Shown one piece after another: positions 33,520 to 42,783 of a DNA stretch of 64,000 nucleotides. Each line of letters begins with the position of its first letter. Position 1 is the stretch's first letter. A program made the translations under genes and the position numbers. Location: positions 1-64,000 of the forward strand of contig NZ_CP102512.1 in NCBI RefSeq assembly GCF_024612015.1, in the 5' to 3' direction. Source of the DNA: Streptomyces sp. CA-210063 (GTDB lineage: Bacteria > Actinomycetota > Actinomycetes > Streptomycetales > Streptomycetaceae). The notes under the pieces are model-generated. The model saw only the letters and a list, made by a program, of their open reading frames with translations, searched no databases and was not told where the DNA came from.

Positions 33520-34404
33520 ATGACCAACGGGAGGATCCACACCGACTGGGTGGAGACGGTGTCTCAGGACGGCCTGCACCTGATGCAGACGCGCTTGGAG
33601 GTGAGAGTTCCTACGTCTGAGGGTCGCAAGTTCATCACCTGCGGTCTGGCCCGGAAGACGTACGTGGTGAAAGACGGTATTGCCTGTCGGGTTTCGTCCT
33701 ACGCACTCGGCCGCGACCTGGGCAGCCCGGGCAACTACGATTTCGAGATCGCTTCTGCGACGGGGGGCCCTCCGATCCGGAGGTTCTTCAACTGGGACGG
33801 CGTGCCGGCCGAGATACGCGAGGGCGCTCTGTTCGACGCGCATGAGGGGCTTGACGATGGCGAGTACATCGTCCGGATCGCGGCGGGAATGACGACCAGC
33901 TGGGACAGCGGGACGGGACAGAGCAGCGAGCTCCCTGTCCCGTGCCACGAGCTCGCATTCGGCGTGGCGGGATCCGCACCGCAGGAGGTGCGCGCGAGTA
34001 CCGGCGGCCCGCGGGCGGCGCGGCCCTCCGTGGAGATCCCCGTGGTCGATTGGCGCGATCAGCCCACGGCGGAGGCGGCATGGGAGGCCTACCTGAACGG
34101 GAACAGAATCAGTCTGGATGCCTACGGGATCTTCTCTCCGCAGCATCTGATGAGGAATCAACGGGATACCGCTCTGGAGATTCTCCGGAGCGAGGGCTAC
34201 GCCATACCGCGGACCCCGGAACCCGCCGAGACGCCTGGGACCTGGCTGGGCCACTGGGGTGGAGCATGGATGCCGGCCGATGTGCTCGCGGCCCTTCACA
34301 CCGTGCCGGACGACACCGCGCAACGTGCGTGGTATCAGGGAGCGAAGGAATCCCTGGACATCGCATGGGATATGCACCTCCTGTGGACCACCGACGTGTT
34401 CTGA
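33520..34404 (+). CDS. Unknown protein downstream of the 2OG oxygenase
   Basis: 294 aa from the ATG at 33520, with GGGAGAG upstream. Soluble, Trp/Gly-rich sequence with a beta-rich first half (VRVPTSEGRKFITCGLA) and a helical C-terminal part (AWEAYLNGNRISLDAYGIFS). I recognise no family or catalytic motif. Adjacency and shared strand with the oxygenase suggest a substrate or partner, but no direct evidence exists. The frame is open upstream to 33361, but that portion is Arg/Pro-rich. Confidence 0.6.
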   Translation: MTNGRIHTDWVETVSQDGLHLMQTRLEVRVPTSEGRKFITCGLARKTYVVKDGIACRVSSYALGRDLGSPGNYDFEIASATGGPPIRRFFNWDGVPAEIREGALFDAHEGLDDGEYIVRIAAGMTTSWDSGTGQSSELPVPCHELAFGVAGSAPQEVRASTGGPRAARPSVEIPVVDWRDQPTAEAAWEAYLNGNRISLDAYGIFSPQHLMRNQRDTALEILRSEGYAIPRTPEPAETPGTWLGHWGGAWMPADVLAALHTVPDDTAQRAWYQGAKESLDIAWDMHLLWTTDVF

Positions 34405-34529
34405 CCGGGCCCGCGCTCCGTCCATGACCACCGTGGCGGGCCGTCGGCAGTCACCCTGCACCGAGGTGCCGAGTACCGGCCGCGGCCCGGTCCGCCTCCG
34501 GCCTGACTGCCGGTCGCGGCCCGGGCGAG

Positions 34530-34788
34530 GATGTACGGCAGCACCAGAAGGTGCGCCCGCGAGGTTGCGCCAGCGCGGCATCCGCCACCGCATCGCCCGC
34601 AGGGGAATCGAGTCCTCGCAGCGGCTCGGACGCCACCGCTGGACCATAGAACGACCATGGCCTGGCTCGCCGGCTACCGCCGACTCCACCGCCGCGACGA
34701 ACGCAAGGCCGAACGCTTCCTCGCCTTCACCAGCCCGGCCCCCGCACCCTCATCTGCTACCGCAGACTCGCCAAATGAGATGACCTCT
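34530..34788 (+). pseudogene. IS5-family transposase C-terminal remnant
   Basis: The relic reads RGIRHRIARRGIESSQRLGR in one frame, then MAWLAGYRRLHRRDERKAER in another, and LICYRRLAK at the end. This is the C-terminal catalytic segment of an IS5-type transposase. At least two frame changes are needed to read it through, and the 5' two thirds are missing. Confidence 0.75.
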
Positions 34789-34895
34789 TAGCGTGTTACC
34801 GCAGGTGGCGGGGGTTGGGGAGCGAGTCTGTAAGGGCTCTAGCTCTGTGAACTCTGCCCCGATTTGGGTGGTTGTCCGGCGAAAGCCCCTCGCGG

Positions 34896-34959
34896 CAACG
34901 GAGTTCCCCATAGACAGGAGATCGACCAAGATCCTTCTGTCGCACGAGGAACTCCGTTG
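34896..34959. repeat. Long imperfect stem-loop in gene-free stretch
   Basis: 12-bp perfect arms CAACGGAGTTCC (34896-34907) and their complement (34948-34959) enclose a second, imperfect inverted repeat (GACAGGAGATC/GATCCTTCTGTC). The whole 64-bp segment can fold into one hairpin. The surrounding 34790-35124 holds no gene I can support. It could be a MITE-like relic or a transcriptional hairpin. Confidence 0.5.
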
Positions 34960-35124
34960 GATGCTCAGTGTCGCACCCTGCCCGCAACAACCAGGCAGCA
35001 TGACCGGATACGGCGACGGACCGGCCGTAAGCGGTATCTGTCGGCTTCGAGGCGACGGGCCAGGGCGCCGGTGTCGGTGCTGTCCCGAGCTGTCCTCCCG
35101 ACGGTGGTGGAAGGGACGGCCGCG

Positions 35125-36414
35125 TCAGCGCCGCTGGAAGGCGCGGTTCAGGACGTCGAGGGTGACCGCCAGCCCGAGCCGGTGCCCGTGCTCGGAGGCG
35201 AAGCGGTAATGCACGCCGGCCCAGATTCGCGCCTCCAGGAGTTCGGCTGTCGCCGCCTGAAGGCTGTCGTAGTGGCGGGTCGTGCCGGAGGCGGGGCTGT
35301 ACGCGGCGAACGTGAGGTCGTCACGGCCGAAGAACGACCCCAGGGCCGTCATGACCGCCGTGGTGAAGCAGGCGTGGCCCGACGGGTACTCCGGCGACGG
35401 GGCGGTGACCCGCAGCGGCGTCCAGTCCGGGTCGGGATCGGTGGCCGCGTTGCCGTCGGTGCCGGCGAGCGGAATGGCCGTCACTGGGCGCCAGAAGTTC
35501 CAGTGCGCCTTGGCCTTGTAGCAGGCGATCAGGGTGTCGGCGGAAGCCACGTACACCATGGCGAGCAGCCGGGCCGTCCGGAGGCTGCTGAGGCGGTGCG
35601 CGCCGGCCAGTTGCCGGGTGATCGACCATTCGACCATCCGGGGGTCGTCCCACCAGATCGCCGCCTCGGTCTGGTCCTCGGTGCGGACGGTGCTGGTGGC
35701 CGCGCCGAGGCTCTTGACCTCGTTCAGGTCGCGGGCCCAGGCGGCGCCGGTCAGGGCCGGCGGGGGCTTGACCCGGTAGGCGCCGGCGTCGGGGACGACG
35801 AACGGCTTCAGATTCGGCACCCAGGCGCCGACGTTGACGTAGCCGGGCGGGGTGAGCCGGTAATCGCCCGGCTCGGTGCCGACGGTCCACGGCGCGGTGG
35901 GGTCGAAGCCGTCGTCACGGCGGCTCTCGGTCATCGCCGCGGCGGCGGCCCTGCCGACGGCCACCCCGCCGTCCTCGGCGCGGCCGTCGGGGATCGCGGC
36001 CAGCGCCTCGTCGTACCGGGCGTTCAGCGACTCGGCCTGCCCGGGGAAGAGCCACAGCAGCGTGTCGTGGGCGGCCGCGGCCACCGCCGCGGCGGTGGAG
36101 TCCCCGGGGCGGCTGCGGGGCGCGCTGACCAGGGGCTCGTACGGACGGCCGGCGACGGCGTTGACCGCGTCGTACACGGCGCCCTGCACGATGGCGAAGC
36201 TGCGGGTGCTGGTGGTGGGCGACTGCTTGGCGGTGTCGTAGATGGCGGTCTGGGCGTGGATGTTCCAGGCGATGACGGGATTGCCCGGGGCAGCCTCCAC
36301 GCCGCTGTGTGCCTCGGCAGTGGTGGCCGTCAGCGGGACGGTCAGGGCGAGTACGGTGAGGACCGCGATACGGCGTAACCCTCTGAATGATCCGGCGAGC
36401 GGGCGTTGTGTCAC
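35125..36414 (-). CDS. Secreted vanadium-dependent haloperoxidase family protein
   Basis: 429 aa with an N-terminal signal peptide (hydrophobic stretch to about residue 33, then AEA). The C-terminal vanadate/phosphate pocket is complete: KAHWNFWRPVTAI (Lys/Arg), EYPSGHACF (Ser-Gly-His) and ARIWAGVHYRFASEHGHRLG (Arg and His ligand). The family includes chloro/bromoperoxidases and PAP2-type acid phosphatases; the long N-terminal helical domain favours the haloperoxidase side. It would act outside the cytoplasm, halogenating or oxidising substrates with peroxide. No halogenated-metabolite cluster is adjacent. Nothing regulatory was identified. Confidence 0.88.
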   Translation of the reverse strand: MTQRPLAGSFRGLRRIAVLTVLALTVPLTATTAEAHSGVEAAPGNPVIAWNIHAQTAIYDTAKQSPTTSTRSFAIVQGAVYDAVNAVAGRPYEPLVSAPRSRPGDSTAAAVAAAAHDTLLWLFPGQAESLNARYDEALAAIPDGRAEDGGVAVGRAAAAAMTESRRDDGFDPTAPWTVGTEPGDYRLTPPGYVNVGAWVPNLKPFVVPDAGAYRVKPPPALTGAAWARDLNEVKSLGAATSTVRTEDQTEAAIWWDDPRMVEWSITRQLAGAHRLSSLRTARLLAMVYVASADTLIACYKAKAHWNFWRPVTAIPLAGTDGNAATDPDPDWTPLRVTAPSPEYPSGHACFTTAVMTALGSFFGRDDLTFAAYSPASGTTRHYDSLQAATAELLEARIWAGVHYRFASEHGHRLGLAVTLDVLNRAFQRR

Positions 36415-36564
36415 GAGACCCCCATGGGCTTGTCGGTGACAGATTGTCCGACCCTATAGGCGGGGGTCAGTTTTGTCGTTACATCGACAATCCGACGGGG
36501 TTCACACCCGGATGTCCGTCACCTCGGCGACGAATGCGCGGGCTCCGGCCGGGAGCACTCGGCC

Positions 36565-37419
36565 GGGCGTTGTCACGTTGTTGGGTGGGTAGGGCCTGAC
36601 GGTGTGTCGAGGCATGGTTCAGTCGGGCCCCGGGCCTGTTGCTCAGGCCGCTTCGGGCCGGCCGGTGATGTGGTCCCAGATGGCGAAGCGGATGATCATC
36701 TCGGTTCGGTAGCCGGGAGCGGTCATCAGGTGGCGGCGGGGTCGGAAAGTGGGGTGAGATGCCGCTGAACGCGGACAGGAACCGCTGGGCTGCGCCGGTA
36801 CTGCGGAAGCCTTTCATCGCCCGTTCGCGCTGCCGGGTCGGTTGGTGGCTGTTCTCGGCCCGGTTGTTCAGGCCCTTGTGGGAGCGGTGCTCGACGGAGG
36901 CCATGACCTCGCGGTGGGCCGCGCCGTAGGAGCGGAGCTTGTCCGTGACGATCACCCGGGGCACCGCACCCGTCTTCTTGAGAAGGCGACGAAAGAAGCG
37001 CCTGGCCGCGGCCTTGTCGCGGCGGTTCTGCACGAGGATGTCCAGCACCATCCCGTCCCGGTCGACGGCCCGCCACAGGTAGCGGCTCCGCCCGTTGATC
37101 TTGACGAAGACTTCGTCCAGGTGCCACTTGTCACCGAGCCGGGGCTGTCGGCGGCGCAGCGCGTTGGCGTACTGCTGCCCGAACTTCAGACACCACTGCC
37201 GGATGGTCTCGTAGGAGACGCACACGCCGCGCTCCAGCATGAGCTCCTCGACCTCGCGGAAGCTGAGCGGGAAGCGGTGGTACAGCCACACACAGTGGGA
37301 GATGACCTCGACCGGATACCGGTGCCCCTTGTTCGACGGCGACCCGCTCTCCATAAACTCCCCTCCGGCATGATCAACCCGAAGATCATCCCATCCGGTC
37401 AACCAACGTGACAGCGCCC
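36565..37419 (-). mobile_element. IS6-family insertion sequence
   Basis: 16-bp inverted ends (GGGCGTTGTCACGTTG at 36565-36580; complement with one mismatch at 37404-37419) bound a single transposase gene, total about 855 bp. This is the right size for IS6. No 8-bp target duplication is visible, so flanking DNA may have been rearranged. It sits in an IS701-like remnant. Confidence 0.75.
36643..37354 (-). pseudogene. IS6-family transposase with late frameshift
   Basis: From the ATG at 37354: RYPVEVISHCVWLYHRFPLS, the DDE triad in WHLDEVFVKINGR, VIVTDKLRSYGAA and RAENSHQPTR. All catalytic residues precede the lesion. At ISPHF one extra T shifts the frame. The expected end (FRPRRHLMTAPGYRTEM to GRPEAA) continues in the other frame to the TGA at 36643-36645. 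Only about 25 C-terminal residues are altered, so the enzyme could retain activity. Confidence 0.82.
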
Positions 37420-37495
37420 CGCTGATCCTTGCGCGGCACCGACGCGAACACATCAGCGACGAATAACGCCAACTTCGCCCGAGCACGGTTCACTT
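37386..37495 (-). pseudogene. IS701-like transposase N-terminal scrap
   Basis: One frame reads EVNRARAKLALFVADVFASV then PRKDQR, the start of an IS701-type transposase. It is cut by the right end of the IS6 element. No further part is found. This indicates nested insertion. The remaining bases up to 37560 hold nothing I can name. Confidence 0.55.
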
Positions 37496-37560
37496 CATGT
37501 GCGTCCACACACCCACCATGCCGCTGAACACCACCGACCGAAAGACCTAACGGACTCCTA

Positions 37561-39684
37561 CTAGACGTGGGCGGGCTTGCGCTCGTCCACGTCGGCGTCG
37601 AGCTTCGCGCCTTCGACGTCCATGTCGGGGAGGACGCGGTCCAGCCACTGCGGCAGGCTCCATGCCCGCCGACCGAGCAGGGCGAGGACAGCGGGAACGA
37701 TGGTCATCCGGACCACGAAGGCGTCGAAGAAGACTCCGGCGGCCATTGCGAAGCCCATCAGTTTGATCATCGGGTCGTGTGAGAAGAGGAAGCCGGCGAA
37801 GACCGCGATCATGATGACGGCGGCCGCGGTCACCACTCGCGCTCCGTGCTGGAACCCGGCCTCCACGGCCCGTTTGGGGGACGCGCCGTTCACGTATTCC
37901 TCGCGCATGGGCGTCACCAGGAACACCTGGTAGTCCATGGCGAGACCGAAAACGACGCCCACAAGGAAGATCGGGGTGAGGCTCTGGATCGGGCCGGCGA
38001 CCGGCACACCGAACAGGTCAGAGAGCCAGCCCCACTGGAAGACCGCGACGACTGCGCCGAACGTGGCGGCCATGGTCAGCAGGAAGCCGAGCGCAGCCTT
38101 GAGCGGTACCAGGATCGAGCGGAACACGAGCAGGAGCAGCACAAGCGCGAGGCCTACGATCAGCGCGAGATAGGGCGCCAGGGCACTTCCGAGCTTCGCG
38201 GAGATGTCAATGCCGACCGCGGTGTTCCCGGTGACCATGGTGCCGTTGGGGGCTGTGTCCCGCAGGTGTTCGACCAGGTCCGTAGTGGCCTGCTCGCTCG
38301 GCCCGGATTTGGGGACGACGGTGAACACGGCAGTGTCGCCGCTCGTGTTGGGAGTGGGCGCGGTGACGGCGGCGACGCCGTCGAAGGACGAGACCTCCCT
38401 GGCGAAGCCGTCCGCAGTGGCAGCGGCGTCCGGGCTGTCGACGACCAGCAAGAGCGGGCCGTTGAAGCCCGGCCCGAACCCCTCCTCGAGCAGCTCGTAC
38501 GCGCGGCGCTCGGTCCTCTCGGTGCTGAGCGCCTCGTCGCCCGAGATGCCCAGGCGCAGGTCGAGCGCGGGCAGCGCGACGACGCCGAGTAGTGCGGTGG
38601 CGGCCAACAGTGCGGCCAGTGGCCGGCGGGTGATTGCCGTCGCCCAACGGCGGCTCAGCGGGTTCGGATTGGCCTTCCTTTCCGCACTCTTGCCCAGGAC
38701 CCGGCGGCCGGCGAAGCCGAGCAGTGCCGGGCCCAGTGTCAGCGCGACGAGCATCGCGACGGTCACCGCGAAGCTCGCGGCCAGCCCCATCTCGGTCAGC
38801 GTCGGGATGCCCGCGACGGCAAGCCCCGCCAGTGCGATGACCACGGTGAGCCCGGCAAACACAACGGCCGAGCCGGCGGTGCCCAACGCCCGGCCGGCGG
38901 CCTCCTCCGGCTCACGCCCATCCTGGAGCTCCTTGCGGTACCGGGAGACGATGAACAGGGTGTAGTCGATCGCCACGGCGAGGCCCAGCATCAATGCGAG
39001 GATGGGCGTGGTTGACCCGATCTTGGTGAACCCGCTGGCCGCCATGATCGCCGCCATCGCGATCCCCACTCCGATCAGCGCGTTCAGCAGCGGCAGCCCG
39101 GCAGCGACCAGAGATCCGAAGGTCATAGCGAGCACCAGAGCGGCGACACCGACGCCGATGGCCTCGGTCGCCGACACCCCCGCGGGCTCCTGCATCGCGT
39201 CGCCGCCGACCTCGACGGTCAGGCCGGCGTCCTTCGCGACCTGTGTCGCCCCCACCAGCGCGTCCCGGTCCGCGTGCTCAAGCTCGACGCCCTGCACCTT
39301 GTAGGCGACCTGGGCAAATGCGATGGACCCGTCCGGCGATACCAGCTCCGCCTCGAACGGATCCGTGACGGACGCCACATCGTCGAGCTTGTTCAGCTCG
39401 CGGACAACCTTCTCCACCGGCTCCTTCGCGACCTTCTGCCCGTGCGGCGCCTGGAACACGACCCGGGCGGTAGCACCATCGGCGGAGGCCTCAGGCATCC
39501 TCGTCTTGAGCAGGTCCAATGCGCGCTGTGCCTCAGTTCCCGGGATCGAGAACGAGTTGGAAGTCGGCCCGCTGAGTGCGGCCGCGCCCACCCCTGCGGC
39601 GAGGAGCACTGCCAACCACAGGGCCAACACGAATTTCCGGCCGCGGAAAGCGGCCTTACCCAACCTGTAGAGGTATGAGGCCAT
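37561..39684 (-). CDS. MMPL/RND-family exporter
   Basis: 707 aa from the ATG at 39684, with AAGGAGC upstream. The frame extends further but non-plausibly. Standard MMPL layout: one N-terminal span, a periplasmic-type domain of about 130 residues, a bundle of five to six spans with the SRYRKELQDG region after them, a second extracellytoplasmic domain, and a final bundle with GLAMDYQVFLVTPMRE. These proteins export lipids, fatty acids or drugs using the proton gradient. A TetR-family gene lies 151 bp upstream on the same strand, preceded by a perfect operator, so the pump is probably TetR-controlled. Confidence 0.9.
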   Translation of the reverse strand: MASYLYRLGKAAFRGRKFVLALWLAVLLAAGVGAAALSGPTSNSFSIPGTEAQRALDLLKTRMPEASADGATARVVFQAPHGQKVAKEPVEKVVRELNKLDDVASVTDPFEAELVSPDGSIAFAQVAYKVQGVELEHADRDALVGATQVAKDAGLTVEVGGDAMQEPAGVSATEAIGVGVAALVLAMTFGSLVAAGLPLLNALIGVGIAMAAIMAASGFTKIGSTTPILALMLGLAVAIDYTLFIVSRYRKELQDGREPEEAAGRALGTAGSAVVFAGLTVVIALAGLAVAGIPTLTEMGLAASFAVTVAMLVALTLGPALLGFAGRRVLGKSAERKANPNPLSRRWATAITRRPLAALLAATALLGVVALPALDLRLGISGDEALSTERTERRAYELLEEGFGPGFNGPLLLVVDSPDAAATADGFAREVSSFDGVAAVTAPTPNTSGDTAVFTVVPKSGPSEQATTDLVEHLRDTAPNGTMVTGNTAVGIDISAKLGSALAPYLALIVGLALVLLLLVFRSILVPLKAALGFLLTMAATFGAVVAVFQWGWLSDLFGVPVAGPIQSLTPIFLVGVVFGLAMDYQVFLVTPMREEYVNGASPKRAVEAGFQHGARVVTAAAVIMIAVFAGFLFSHDPMIKLMGFAMAAGVFFDAFVVRMTIVPAVLALLGRRAWSLPQWLDRVLPDMDVEGAKLDADVDERKPAHV

Positions 39685-39835
39685 GACGAACCGAGCTCCT
39701 TGCTCTCGAAAGGGGTTACAGGCGCGCGAAGGCAACGCGCGGCCCGTGAAGTGAAGTGGACCCGCTAAGGGGATTCCGGGCGCGCCGGAGGGAACGCGTG
39801 ACCCTGGAATGGGAGTTGGGTGATCTTGCCGAAAG

Positions 39836-40435
39836 TCAGGCGGGTTGGGGCAGTCCCGCGCGCAGCTGCTCGACGCCATCGATCAGACGGTTGCGGAACT
39901 CTTCGAGAGGTTCGCCGTCCCAGATGACGATGGCCGAGTCCAGTACCGAGCCGCAGGCATTGGCCACGAGATGTGGGTAGAGGTCGGTCTTGGGGTCGGT
40001 CCCTGTTCGTGCGGCGACCGTCTCTACCGCGGAGAAGTGGACCGCCGTCACCTTCGCGATGTGCTGGGCCAATTGCTCGGGTTCGGTCCGCAGAGTCCGC
40101 ATCACCGCCAGCCCGTCCGCCCACTTGGTGGGCGCCTCGTCGACCGAGGCAAGTACCGCATTACGGAAGGCGTCCCAGATCTTTTCCCCGGCCGGCCTGG
40201 CCGCGAACCGCTGGACCGCATCGTGAAGTACTTCGCTCACGTGGGCGAAGACCGCTTCCTCCTTGCTGCCGAAATAGTTGTGGAACGTCCTGACTGAGAC
40301 CCCGCCCTCCGCGGCGACGGCCTCGACCGTCAACCGGTCAAGCCCTTCCTCCGCCACGATCCGCATTGCAGCCCTGCACAGAGCGGCTCGCGTCTCCGCC
40401 TTCTTCCGCTCCCGCAGGGACATCTCCTCAGCCAT
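39836..40435 (-). CDS. TetR-family repressor of the MMPL exporter
   Basis: 199 aa. The N-terminal helix-turn-helix is LTVEAVAAEGGVSVRTFHNYF (residues about 36-56). The C-terminal ligand-binding domain is all-helical, with the AcrR-type layout. It is transcribed in the same direction as the exporter, which starts 151 bp downstream. The 12-bp perfect inverted repeat 18 bp before its start is the likely binding site, giving autoregulation and control of the pump. Confidence 0.9.
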   Translation of the reverse strand: MAEEMSLRERKKAETRAALCRAAMRIVAEEGLDRLTVEAVAAEGGVSVRTFHNYFGSKEEAVFAHVSEVLHDAVQRFAARPAGEKIWDAFRNAVLASVDEAPTKWADGLAVMRTLRTEPEQLAQHIAKVTAVHFSAVETVAARTGTDPKTDLYPHLVANACGSVLDSAIVIWDGEPLEEFRNRLIDGVEQLRAGLPQPA

Positions 40436-40453
40436 ACCGACACTCTATCAAAC

Positions 40454-40485
40454 TTGCATGGTCTGCAAAATTTCAGACCATGCAA
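40454..40485. promoter_or_regulatory. TetR operator (12-bp perfect inverted repeat)
   Basis: TTGCATGGTCTG at 40454-40465 and its exact complement at 40474-40485, with an 8-bp AT-rich centre, lie directly upstream of the tetR start at 40435. Downstream of it, 40486-40959 contains only weak open frames on both strands, none of which I can support as a gene. Confidence 0.75.
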
Positions 40486-40959
40486 AGAGTGGTGATGCCT
40501 CTCACGCTTGATGTGCCGCGGTGAGCCAGAGCCGCAGCAGCGCCTGGGCGTCCTATATCAAGGAAGCGCTGCGTGGAGGCCGCGGCCCTGTGCCTCGCCG
40601 CTGTAGGCCGGCCTGCTTCAGATCGAGAGCGGTCTTGGTGCCCGGGTGAGCCAGGTTGGCGGGTCGCGAGATGTCGTGAGCGTTCGCTGCGCCCTGGTTG
40701 ATCCGGCGGCCTTCCTCGCGCTGCCGGGCGGCTGCGGGGACGGTGATCGCGGCGAATGGCACGACGCGGTCGGCGGTGCGTCGACGCTCGGTGTCGAGCC
40801 GTGGGCGCCCGACGCGGACCTAAAGGAGCGCCGGGTACGGATCCAGCCGACCGAGGTGCACGGACGCTGGTTCGAGCTGCCCGCCCGCTGAGGCGGCGCG
40901 CCCGTGGGGCCGGCCGCTTCGGCGCGTGCCCCCGCAGCCTCAGCGAGTGAGCGTGCGCC

Positions 40960-41895
40960 TCAGCGGCTGAGCGCCGCGCGAAGCGCTCGCGCCTGCTCGG
41001 CGTGGAACTCGCGTGACACTCGCGCCCCCCGGTACAGCGCGTCGAAGCCGTGGAACGCGCCGTCGACGACGTGGAACTCGCACGGCACGCCGGCCTCGCG
41101 CAACCGCCTGGCGTACTCGACGTCCTCGTCGTGGAAGAGGTCGAGCGTGCCGACGCCGATCCACGCCGCCGGCAGGCCGGTGAGGTCCTGCCGGCGGGCG
41201 GCCGCGGCGTAGGGCGAGACATCCGGGCTGCCGGGCTCACGGCCGAGGTACGAGGTCCAGCCGATGCGGTTTTGCGCCGGCGACCAGAGGCGCACGTTGC
41301 GGGTGTCGTGGTCGCGCCGGGTGACCGTGCGGTCATCGAGCATCGGGTAGACGAGTAGCTGGAAGGCGGGTCGAATCTCGCCGCGGTCGTGTGCGTAGAG
41401 CACGAGGGAGGCTGCGAGCCCGCCGCCGGCGCTGGCGCCGCCGACCGCGATCCGCTCGTCGTCGACGCCGAGCCGGGCGGCGTTCTCGAACAGCCACGTG
41501 AGTGCGGCGTACGCGTCCTCCACAGCGGCGGGTGACGGATACTCCGGCGCGAGCCGGTACCTGACGGCGACGACGACCATGCCGAGCGCGCGGGCGAACG
41601 CGATGCTCGACGCCTCGTCCTGGGCGGGGCTGCCAAGGAGGAACCCGCCGCCGTGGATCCACAGCATCGCGGGTGCGGGAGCCGCATCCGCGGCGTCGAG
41701 CGCCGTTGGCCGGTAGATGCGGAGCCGAACGGCCGGGGCACCCTCGGCGCCGGGCACGTCGAGTTCCTCGATCCGGACGTCGTGGGGCGCCGGCTTCGGC
41801 TTCGGCGTGCGGCGCATGAGGCGGACGACGGGCATTCTCGCCGGGATGGGCGGGATGAAGCGGGCGCTGCGCAGGTCGGGATGGAAGACCGACAT
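40960..41895 (-). CDS. Alpha/beta-hydrolase esterase (HSL family)
   Basis: 311 aa from the ATG at 41895, which has a strong GAGGAGG site. Oxyanion-hole motif WIHGGGFLLG near residue 80, nucleophile motif GGASAGGG near 150, and the Asp and His in the C-terminal part (DLFHDEDVEYA, then VDGAFHGFD). This is the hormone-sensitive-lipase-like group that hydrolyses short acyl esters. No signal peptide, so it is cytoplasmic. It is apparently monocistronic. Confidence 0.9.
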   Translation of the reverse strand: MSVFHPDLRSARFIPPIPARMPVVRLMRRTPKPKPAPHDVRIEELDVPGAEGAPAVRLRIYRPTALDAADAAPAPAMLWIHGGGFLLGSPAQDEASSIAFARALGMVVVAVRYRLAPEYPSPAAVEDAYAALTWLFENAARLGVDDERIAVGGASAGGGLAASLVLYAHDRGEIRPAFQLLVYPMLDDRTVTRRDHDTRNVRLWSPAQNRIGWTSYLGREPGSPDVSPYAAAARRQDLTGLPAAWIGVGTLDLFHDEDVEYARRLREAGVPCEFHVVDGAFHGFDALYRGARVSREFHAEQARALRAALSR

Positions 41896-42040
41896 GAATC
41901 CTCCTCTTATCAGCCCGCCGGGGCGGGTACGTGAATCGGACAGAGACACCCGCGGAGCGGGACGCGCAGCGTTCCCGGATCATAGGAACAGCAGCGGTCC
42001 GACCCTGCCGAGCCGGGCCGGCTCCCGACTCGGTTCATGG

Positions 42041-42095
42041 TCGCTCGAGGGGTTGTCTGGTTTCGCGGAAAGGGTCACTGGTCTGTTCCTTTGCA
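42041..42095 (+). repeat. 55-bp direct repeat, copy 1
   Basis: This matches 46355-46409 at 54 of 55 positions in the same orientation. The two copies flank the TetR/GH78 segment (4.3 kb apart). It may be an IS end relic or a recombination scar. Confidence 0.7.
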
Positions 42096-42124
42096 CGGGG
42101 AAGACCCCGCCCGTCACCGCTCGC

Positions 42125-42781
42125 TCAGGTTCCGTTCTGTGGTGTCAGGTAGGCGCGCCAAGCATCGAGCGCCATGGCCAAGTGCTGCTCGATGTCTATT
42201 TCGCGGGCCGATGGACCATCGGCGGTCACCAGGGCTCGTTGCGCAAGACCCAGGATGCTCTCACCGATGACCTCGACCGTCTGGGGGATATCCAGTTCGG
42301 GACGGATCGAGCCGTCCTGCTGACCTTTCCTGAACGACTCCCGGGCGATCTCCATGAGGAAGGCCTCCCGCTCGTGGAGGGCACGAAGTTCGTCGTCGGT
42401 CAGCCCATGGCGGCGGAAGGTGTAGTCGAAGTAGCTGCTGAACCGGATGAGGTCCGGCCGGACACTGGCAAGAGAGGCGAAGGTGGCCATCCGCTGGAGA
42501 ACCTGTGTCCGCCCGTCGAGATCCTCTTCGGCGGGGCTTTGCCTGCCGTGCTCCGCGATGGTGTCGATGACCTGGCGATGCACGTGAAGCATCGCCGCAC
42601 CGAGGGTCGGGAAGTACTTGTAGAACGTGGGTCGGCTCACGCCGGCACGGTCGGCGATCTGCGCGATCGTGATGACGCTGTCCTGTTCATTGACGAGCTC
42701 GATGATCGCCGCGACGATCCCGGCTCGCTGGGTATCGCGGAACCGTTCCCACGACTCGTTGACCAGTGGTGTTGCCGACAT
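42125..42781 (-). CDS. TetR-family regulator next to rhamnosidase
   Basis: 218 aa from the ATG at 42779-42781. The helix-turn-helix is ITIAQIADRAGVSRPTFYKYF (residues about 37-57), followed by a helical ligand domain. The gene begins 2 bp after the rhamnosidase stop, so both are one transcript. It probably represses the rhamnosidase operon in response to a substrate-derived ligand. A candidate operator lies upstream of the rhamnosidase (45608-45672). Confidence 0.88.
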   Translation of the reverse strand: MSATPLVNESWERFRDTQRAGIVAAIIELVNEQDSVITIAQIADRAGVSRPTFYKYFPTLGAAMLHVHRQVIDTIAEHGRQSPAEEDLDGRTQVLQRMATFASLASVRPDLIRFSSYFDYTFRRHGLTDDELRALHEREAFLMEIARESFRKGQQDGSIRPELDIPQTVEVIGESILGLAQRALVTADGPSAREIDIEQHLAMALDAWRAYLTPQNGT

Positions 42782-42783
42782 CG

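Noticed and set aside
40553-40891. Opposed open frames in the gap before the esterase
   Set aside because: Both have some protein-like stretches, but neither shows a start signal, family or motif. I could not choose between them.
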